Positions 57,643 to 64,000 of a stretch of 64,000 nt of DNA are shown one piece after another. The stretch spans positions 30,639,879 to 30,703,878 of the forward strand of contig NC_065552.1 in the NCBI RefSeq assembly GCF_022605725.1, written 5' to 3'. Both the position numbers and the translations under genes were made by a program. Position 1 is the stretch's first letter. Every line of letters starts with the position of its first letter. A model generated the notes under the pieces. It was not told where the DNA came from. It ran no database searches and saw only the letters and a list, made by a program, of their open reading frames with translations. This stretch comes from Anthonomus grandis grandis (lineage: Eukaryota; Arthropoda; Insecta; Coleoptera; Curculionidae).

Positions 57643-58081
57643 AAGCAAGTATGCCTATTATTGTAGATATTATATTTATGTACTTATAACTTCATTATAT
57701 TACAGTCATATGAAATACACTCTATTTCATTCTCTTACCGCCTGAGTAAAAAATTAAATCGGCCGAGTAAGTGGTCAGTCTCTTTTAGCATTCAGCCAAT
57801 AATTCTAGTTTTGTATAAGACGAGACTTCCAATTAATCAGTAAATTTGTGTCAATCAATACAACTGTGTTTTATCGAAAAACGCAACATCTATACTTAAA
57901 AAAATGCCTTTGCAATTGCTAAATAAATAAAATGAATCACATAATTACAAAACATACTTTTTTTTCACATTAAGGAAAAGTCAATGAAAATACTCAATTC
58001 TGGAAGAAAACTTAAAATTCAACGTACGATCAGTCTAAACCAAACCCAAACAAAGTAGAAAAAATAATACTTAACAAAATA
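57643..58081. other. AT-rich spacer / 3' flank of the minus-strand gene
   Basis: Probably includes the 3' UTR of the gene ending at 58082. No canonical AATAAA was identified on the minus strand here. Confidence 0.4.
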
Positions 58082-58515
58082 CTATCGCTTAGTCTTATCG
58101 ATAACAGCATAAGTTTGAGCGTTCACCTCCAAATGGCGCATGCTCCTATTCAAACTCTTCGCCCTCACGGTGGCATACCCCAAATGTGAATCGTCCGCGG
58201 ATCGGACACCTTCTGGCTCGCCCACCAACTCGTACTCGTTTCGGCCAATCACGATCGTCTGTTTGGGCGGTGCGACCCCTAGCGGACTTTTCACTTCTTT
58301 ATAGTCGGAATTGTTGTCGGTTCTGTTCGTGTTAACCGGTCCGAAAAAGTTGAGGTGGTCGTAATTGTCTCGATCTAAGTTATTCAGTTTTTGTATCACA
58401 GCCTTTGAGGTGGAGGAGCACGGGGAGGTTCTGTCGAAGTTAAGATTGTTTATGGGGCCCCACGAGGCGTATTCGCAGGGATCGCTCGGGGTAGAGGTGT
58501 CATCGGGTTTATACA
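58082..58515 (-). CDS. Last exon of a Tyr-motif-rich protein (receptor tail?)
   Basis: After a minus-strand acceptor TATTTTCAG the exon supplies two bases completing Val, then YKPDDTSTPSDPCEYASWGP, NYDHLNFFGPVNTNR, SDYKEVKSPLGVAPPKQ and RNEYELVGEPEGV. It closes with MRHLEVNAQTYAVIDKTKR and a stop at 58082. At least six Tyr lie in short motifs such as NYDHL, DYKEV, EYELV and TYAVID, which fit SH2/PTB docking or YxxΦ sorting signals. No catalytic domain is present. GC content is markedly above the surroundings, as expected of a constrained exon. A cytoplasmic tail of a cell-surface receptor is inferred; a Draper/MEGF10-like engulfment receptor is one untested idea. Confidence 0.7.
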
Positions 58516-61500
58516 CTGAAAATAAAGGTTTAAGATGAAAGTTGAAGGAGGTATGTAGATAAGCAGGGTATTCCGCATTATAAGGGATAAAATGTCACTA
58601 TGTGTTCTTTAGGTGAATTCGAGTCATTCGATTCAAAAATGGTGTAAATCCAATTTTAGGGAGGAAAGGATTCTGGAGGACTGACCCTTTTCATGGCTCT
58701 TATCTTATGTTTTGTTATCTATTGTTTACTCTAAAATTTGTGTCTCTTGCATTTTTTCGATACAATTAATCGATTTAGAGAAAACTTGTAAATGAAGACG
58801 GAACATTAAATGCGATTAAACTAACAAATTAGAGAAAAAAGAATTGGATTTACATCGTTTTGGGATGGAAAGAGCACCCAAAAAATGAGAACTTCAATAT
58901 TTCAGGAGATTTGATGCATAACTATAGTTATCGTTCCAAATAATCGATTTTCTTCAAGCAATTTGCACGGACTGCTAGCTCTGAGGGGGATGCATTTTAG
59001 GAGATATGTTTATAGAAAAAAGGCTGATTTTACCTCCAATAATACGCTCCTAAAATATTTGCTCCGAGCTTTGTAACACCCTATATATTGCGACAAAAAA
59101 TTTCCGATTTAAATTATTAAATCGTCGAAATTTGGTTTTTCTTTAAGTTAACTTTAAGTACTTAAATTTTTTTTTAATAATTACAAAACAAAAAAGTCAA
59201 ACACCAGTCAAAACTTATTGTAATTCAATTATCAGTGTTTATTTGTGTGAAGTAAATGTCAATCAAGAAAATCAGTAATGTATCTCAGGTCTTTTCTTTT
59301 TTTACGTGTTTTTGGATTATCACTGATTGTTAGGGTAATTATTTCGTTTTTTTAACTATTTTTTTTATTTCCAATCTTCTCATCTGTTGAAGAAGGAACT
59401 AATGAAATGAACTAGCTAATTTTTTTTTGTTTGGTTTAACGTTTGTATTATTAAGTTTTTAATGTTGTTTAACTGTTGTCTTTTTTGTATTTATATTTGA
59501 ACAAAGGCTGTAATTCTTGCCTATTTTAAGGAAAGTGACTTGTTTCTATTTTATTAAGTAAATCAATGTCTTTATTTCAGTGACTGAGGAAGCTGGAATT
59601 AAACCGGCGAAATGTCGCACTAAACTAATAGTTTTTTATTCCTACTCCTAAGTTCCGACGAACCCTGCCATTTTGCAAAAAAAAGTCAAAGTTCTAAAGG
59701 TTCGTCTTCTGTCTTGAAACTACTGTGTTTTATATTTTTATTAAACTATATAATTCCACTTTATTGGTTTTTAGTTTTTGATCTAAATTTTAAATATCCT
59801 TTTTTTTATTAAACTAATTTCGTCGCCTACTTGAATAATAATTATTCTTTGCTCTTTAGATGCTGGCCTACGAAACCCTTCGTTAATACAGTTTTTTCAT
59901 GGGTATTCGAGGAATAAATGTAAGTTTAATCCATGTAAATTGTCGGACGATTTTCTTCTCTATATTATTTGTTTTATTTTTGTTTCTATTATTTTTTTCC
60001 TTTTCCATCGAAATCCCATATCTCTTATTATTTTTCTCAAAGTTTCAGAATTATTTGCATCATTTACCTGTAATCAATATTTATTTCATTTTTCCGTAAC
60101 ATAAAGTTTATTATCACACAACAAAGAAGACTCTGTCAAAATCGTCTAACTTGGATTTCGGTGCATAATGCGTTTAATAGAACTTACTACCGTTGCGAAA
60201 GCAGCACGCTCCTGAACTTTTCTAAAATCTTTAAAAAGCTGATTTTCTACTGCCTCTCGTTGCATAAAAAAATTACGTTAGCTATAACCTTCCTCGTGTG
60301 TTAAAATTGCATATTATTAACAATTAAAAACTTAATAACAACGATTTTTCTAAAATACAGCAGATAAACAATGGGTATAAAAACACTATAGATTTTGTAG
60401 CCGACTGTACAAGTATTTCGTTCTCAAAAATGTACGAAATAACCGCTTAATAATGTCGAATTTGGCTGCGGTTCGGTGCGTTTAGGAAGGGGCCTGATTC
60501 AGGTCTCTAGAATTATTTGACAAGCAATACTTAACCTGACAAAAGTATTTCTATTGAACAACTGAACCTCAACCCTCAACATTTAACCTCGGTATGCGAG
60601 TACATTAAAGTCAAAGTAAATGTCTTTTAATTTAGAATTTAAAGTGTTGAGTTTGTTTTGAGTAGTGGTGTTTATTTTCCTCCTTAATCGAAGTTATTTT
60701 AAGGGCTGTCTCTGTTGTGTGTTCTGCAGCGAGTATTTACAAAATAGGGTGTTGAATGAAATAAAAGATAGTGCTGACGAAATCATATTTTTGATAACAA
60801 ATTCTTTGTCGATAGGTTAAGCAACTTAGTGTCATTTTAAAATATCAACCCTAGAGCAGTAAAGATAAGTTTACACTGAATGTAGATACTCCGATACTAA
60901 ATCGTCATTTGCAAGTCAAAATACAGGAATGTCCCAAGGGGAACAGATTGAACTGAATCCAGAAAAGTTGATTACTAGAGCTAAGAAAAGTCCAGTACTT
61001 AATTTTGCTAATAAAGTATTTAAATCGTACTTCATATTTAACAATTTATTTCTTCCTTCAACACCGGTGATATACAACCAAGTTAAATATGCTCCTACTA
61101 GCAGCAAGAGTAACGCTTGTGCGTTTGGATCAAAAGGTCCTTGGTTTGAATCATAGATTTCAAAATCGTTTTTGTTTTCTTAATCAATAATAAATAAATT
61201 TTTTATACCGTCCAACGTAACCTACGTTCCAACGAATCTAAGTTCAACACCGAATACCACCCTTGTTATTCAAGCTTTAATTTAATGTCTTAAATGTTTT
61301 ATATAAGGATATATTTATTATTACTTATTATTAATAATCGAATACATCCGGCTGATATTGTTTTTGCATTAAAAATCTGATGATTGCTCAAGATATCCAG
61401 ATGGGCAAAACTTAGGGTTTATTTTAATTATATTTTTAAGTCAGTTTGTTACCTTTTATTTACTTTCTTGTGAAAATTTCCACACATAAAAACAATTGTT

Positions 61501-61525
61501 AAAACTGAAAAAAAAGGTTACTCAC
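58516..61525 (-). other. Intron (3.0 kb) of the Tyr-motif gene
   Basis: The phase-1 donor CAAG|GTGAGT (61526) and the acceptor at 58516 join in frame. The intron is AT-rich. It contains a hammerhead-like motif at 59584-59612 and otherwise nothing I can assign. Around 60480-61160 base composition is less extreme, but no convincing protein is present. Confidence 0.65.
59584..59612 (+). ncRNA. Hammerhead-like core motif (Penelope/retrozyme-like?)
   Basis: CTGAGGA (59584-59590) is followed by one extra A, a 5-bp stem GCTGG/CCGGC with a 7-nt loop, then GAAA (59609-59612) and TGTCGC. This is the order CUGANGA - stem II - GAAA of hammerhead ribozymes, widespread in insect Penelope-like elements. 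The extra A and a poorly defined stem III weaken it. No RT or GIY-YIG endonuclease is nearby. Confidence 0.3.
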
Positions 61526-62115
61526 CTTGTTTTACCTTCTGCTGAGGATAATACGGTACCGCCGGTCTCGGCTCCTCCTTTCTTTTCCCTCCATGTATCA
61601 GCCTCCTCACCTTATCATTCCTTTTAATATTATAACTATCCTCTTCTTCCATACCCATCTGTTTCCATGCCTCCGTAATATTATTCACCTCGTCATAATT
61701 ATTATTATGTAATGCCGCGTTCTCCGCTATCTGGTCGACCTGCGTATACTCTCTATTGCGGTTAATGTGTACCATCGGTTTGGGCGCAGTACTGAATTTA
61801 TTTAAATTTAAAAACAAATTCGAGGTGGAGTTCAGCGTTCTCGGCATGCGCGTCAATGACTCGTTGAAAATTGGAGCAGAATGGGTGCTAATCGGACCGC
61901 TTAAGTTTTCGATGGAGGTCAATGTAGAGGGCGCTACGTGAAGTTCCGAGTCGGCGAAGCTTTGGATAGAGGTGGACAGTGGCAGGGGATTTCGAGAACC
62001 GGCCTCCATACTGAGCGCGGTGAGGAGTTGGAGATCTTTACTGCAGTCAGTGAGGGAGGGACTTGCTTTGCCACGAAGGATTTGGCGCATGCTTTTCATT
62101 TTTGAGGTTACATAC
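61526..62115 (-). CDS. Internal exon of the Tyr-motif-rich protein
   Basis: The minus-strand acceptor GTATTATAG precedes 62115 and the donor follows 61526. The 590-nt exon is fully open: YVTSKMKSMRQILRGKASPS, then a Ser/Thr/Leu/Pro-rich stretch (STSIQSFADSELHVAPSTL, SIENLSGPISTHSAPIFN), then NRNREYTQVDQIAENAALHN, NNYDEVNNITEAWKQMGMEE and EDSYNIKRNDKVRRLIHGGK. The frame enters at phase 2 and leaves at phase 1, compatible with the last exon. Tyr motifs (EYTQV, NYDEV) continue the theme of the next exon. Upstream exons (membrane segment, ectodomain) are beyond the part I can identify. Confidence 0.7.
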
Positions 62116-62149
62116 CTATAATACAAAAGAAATGCTTAAAGAATTAACC

Positions 62150-62475
62150 ATCCTTTGTAAGTTATTTATTTTGTATTGTTTCCAATTTGTTAGCATGCAC
62201 CGCAGATTGCGGAGCCCAGACGACGGAGGCAAACCCCAAACGATTATAAATATAAGTAAAATATAATGCTTTTCGAGAGCTTGTAGAGGTTAATAGCCTA
62301 CTATTTCTTACAATTAAATTAGGCATTCGATTACATTTGATGCTTAAGTAATTAATATGTTCTGCGAAAGTTAGCTTTTGATCATATATGACACCCAGAT
62401 CCTTCAGTTTATCAGTCCTTTTTAATTCCAATAAAATTATAGTTGAATTCAAATAAATCCGACACATTGATCAAT
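62150..62475 (-). pseudogene. Non-LTR RT C-terminal fragment
   Basis: The minus strand is open for 101 codons: CRIYLNSTIILLELKRTDKL, KDLGVIYDQKLTFAEHINYL, NRMPNLIVRNSRLLTSTSSR, then GFASVVWAPQSAVHANKLET. The K-D-L-G-V-x-x-D-x-x-L-x-F-x-x-H-I block and V-W-x-P are the standard segments after the YADD core of Jockey/CR1-like RTs. It is truncated on both sides. Confidence 0.8.
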
Positions 62476-62479
62476 TTCC

Positions 62480-63755
62480 AAAATACAAGTCACATTATTC
62501 TAGGGAACAAACAGGCTGCATGTATCTACGATCGGATACTACAAACGTTATGTACAACCTGTACAAGGAAACATCAGAGAGCCAATCTCATTTTCAAAAT
62601 ATAAAGAGATTTTTTTGAGTAATTTTAATCTTAAGAGAAAGCCACTAAAAAGAGACACTTGCAATACTTGCGACAAACTGGAAGTTTTGAAAAATACGAC
62701 AAATCTTAAAGAGCAAAATAGGTATAAGATGGAAAAACAAAATCATTTAACTTTAGCTAGTGAGACGGGAAATGCAATGAACGCAGACAGAAAAAGGACC
62801 GAGGAAGACGAACATCTTGAAGTACTCACCTTTGATATGGAAAAAACATTGCCTCTTCCTTGTATACCGACAAGTGTTGTCTTTTATAAAAGACAGCTCT
62901 GGTTATATAATTTGGGTATCCACACAGGAAAAAAATAATAAAGGGCATTGTTATTTATGGCTGGAAGGTATGGCAGGTAGAGGGGCTGAGGAAGTGGGTT
63001 CCTGTTTACTTCGGCATGTAAGAGAAAATGCTGATATGGCTGCTTGTAAACATCTGATTTTATGGTCAGATAGCTGCGGTGGCCAAAATCGCAATATCAA
63101 AATGGTTTTATTCCTTATGACAATGTTTGAAGTTAATCTTTCGATAGAAAAGATAACGTTGCGTTTTTTAACATCTGGTCATAGTTATCTACCTAATGAG
63201 ACAGATTTTGAAGATATCGAATGCGCATTAAAACTACAACAAAGATTGTATACAGCTGATGACCATATAAATATCATGAAATCATGCCGCAAGAAAAATC
63301 CACTTGTTGTCCATAAAATGGAAAAATAATTTTTTTTTTGTACTACTAAAATCGAAAAAAATATTGTTAATCGAAAGGTAGATGTGACAAACAATAAAAT
63401 AAATTGGCTTCAATTTAAAGAAATCGAAATTTGAAAAGACAGTCCCTTCAGAATAGTTGTTAAAACTTCTCTTAAGGATGAAACTCACCAGGAAATTAAT
63501 ATAGAAAAAAAGCGTGGAAGACCACAAAATAAGGAAACTTCAAAAACCAACTTTAAAAATCTACTTGAAAATTTATGGCCCGATGGAAAGCCTATTCCAG
63601 AGAAAAAACTGGAAGACATAAAGTTTTTGCTTCCTCTGATACCAAAAGATGCAAAAATATTTTATAAAAACCTCGTAGGTGATCCAACTATTGAGGAAGA
63701 CTTGGAAGGGTATGATGGGCAACCGGATTTTGACATTGAGGATGAAGCAGAATAG
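62480..63755 (+). pseudogene. Second DUF7869-like putative transposase, truncated
   Basis: The plus strand begins without a proper start and is frame-shifted near 62600 and 62940. Ordered features: NLKRKPLKRDTCNTCDKLEV (paired Cys), a Lys/Glu/Asn-rich helix, EVLTFDMEKTLPLPCIPTSV (Asp candidate 1), HCYLWLEGMAGRGAEEVGSC, LILWSDSCGGQNRNIKMVLF (Asp candidate 2), LRFLTSGHSYLPNETDFEDI plus E (candidate 3), a stop at 63327, a basic SLK/KKRGRP region and an acidic end to TAG 63753. The block order equals that of the protein at 54408-56871, but sequence identity is low, so it is another family of the same superfamily. The N-terminal third and TIRs were not found. Confidence 0.75.
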
Positions 63756-64000
63756 AATTCTTGGGTAGCTGGTAATGTTCCAAAGAAATAGCAAGTTTTT
63801 TTTGGCGTTTTAATTTGCTTATAGCATATATTATTAGTAAATAAAGTTTTTAAAAGGTAATTTAATTTTACTCTAATCTTATTGTTCCTTTTATTTAACT
63901 AGCCTTTTATTTTATTTTAAAACTATATGTTTCGACTAACAGCCCTACTGCTGATTAGGTTTTCGATCAGCCGAAAATATTCTGGAAGGCTGACTCAAAA
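63756..64000. other. AT-rich end of window, nothing recognised
   Basis: No motif was recognised in the final 245 bases. Confidence 0.5.

Noticed and set aside
60929..61156. 75-codon plus-strand frame starting MSQGEQIELNPEKL and a 63-codon hydrophobic frame on the other strand
   Set aside because: Each looks protein-like over only half its length, and neither shows a family motif or splice context. Not enough support for a gene.
1..64000. CRISPR arrays, operons, rRNA and tRNA genes
   Set aside because: No regular direct-repeat array, no ribosome-binding-site operon layout and no cloverleaf or rRNA signature was noticed. The splice sites show a eukaryotic nuclear sequence.

Overview
This is an AT-rich nuclear window from an animal, almost certainly an insect. 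A beetle is my best guess from the mix of DUF4817-type mariners, PIF/Harbinger, piggyBac and Jockey/CR1/R1-like retroelements, but the order is inferred and not proven. Host coding sequence is sparse: short exons separated by kilobases of intron that are packed with decayed, often nested, mobile elements.

Host genes. (1) A collagen-like gene runs on the + strand from 7038 to 41923. Every exon is phase 0. Gly-X-Y exons at 22621-22856 and 39616-40558 are followed by a Cys-containing C-terminal segment and an acidic last exon. It resembles the insect membrane-associated collagens (CG42342 type; XIII/XXIII/XXV-like). The 5' exons, including any membrane anchor, lie outside the window. An exon at 22913-23002 ends in a stop followed by poly(A) signals, so a short isoform is likely. 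(2) A minus-strand gene has two phase-compatible exons (62115-61526 and 58515-58082). They encode a low-complexity C-terminal region rich in tyrosine motifs, probably the cytoplasmic tail of a cell-surface receptor. It faces the collagen gene tail to tail.

Mobile elements by region. 0.3-2.6 kb: Harbinger remnants and a MADF-domain fragment. 2.6-4.5 kb: a mariner with long terminal inverted repeats (TIRs) and DD41D spacing, truncated. 4.5-6.5 kb: piggyBac 1, deleted across a perfect hairpin. 8.36-10.9 kb: piggyBac 2 with TIRs and TTAA duplications. 13.56-14.38 kb: an internally deleted mariner. 18.25-20.15 kb: a mariner carrying a second, nearly intact mariner. 21.35-22.5 kb: non-LTR RT. 24.8-25.9 kb and 31.4-32.4 kb: tandem repeats. 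27.3-28.4 kb: a palindromic mariner-type element. 28.95-29.8 kb: a Harbinger remnant with TTA duplications. 29.8-30.4 kb: gypsy RT. 30.5-39.1 kb: mariner, piggyBac 3 and several RT fragments. 42.5-45.1 kb: a two-gene Harbinger element. 46.6-49.4 kb: RT and mariner relics. 50.5-53.0 kb: piggyBac 4 containing RT debris. 53.59-57.64 kb: an unusual 4-kb DNA transposon.

The most interesting object is that last element (53591-57638). It has 32-bp TIRs, a TATC target duplication, subterminal repeats and a spliced but broken gene. The encoded protein has an RNase-H-like signature (D-x-C-P-G-Q-N-R-N ... G-H-T-Y-M-P). A divergent relative lies at 62480-63755. I recognise the protein type only loosely (DUF7869-like, possibly Sola superfamily).
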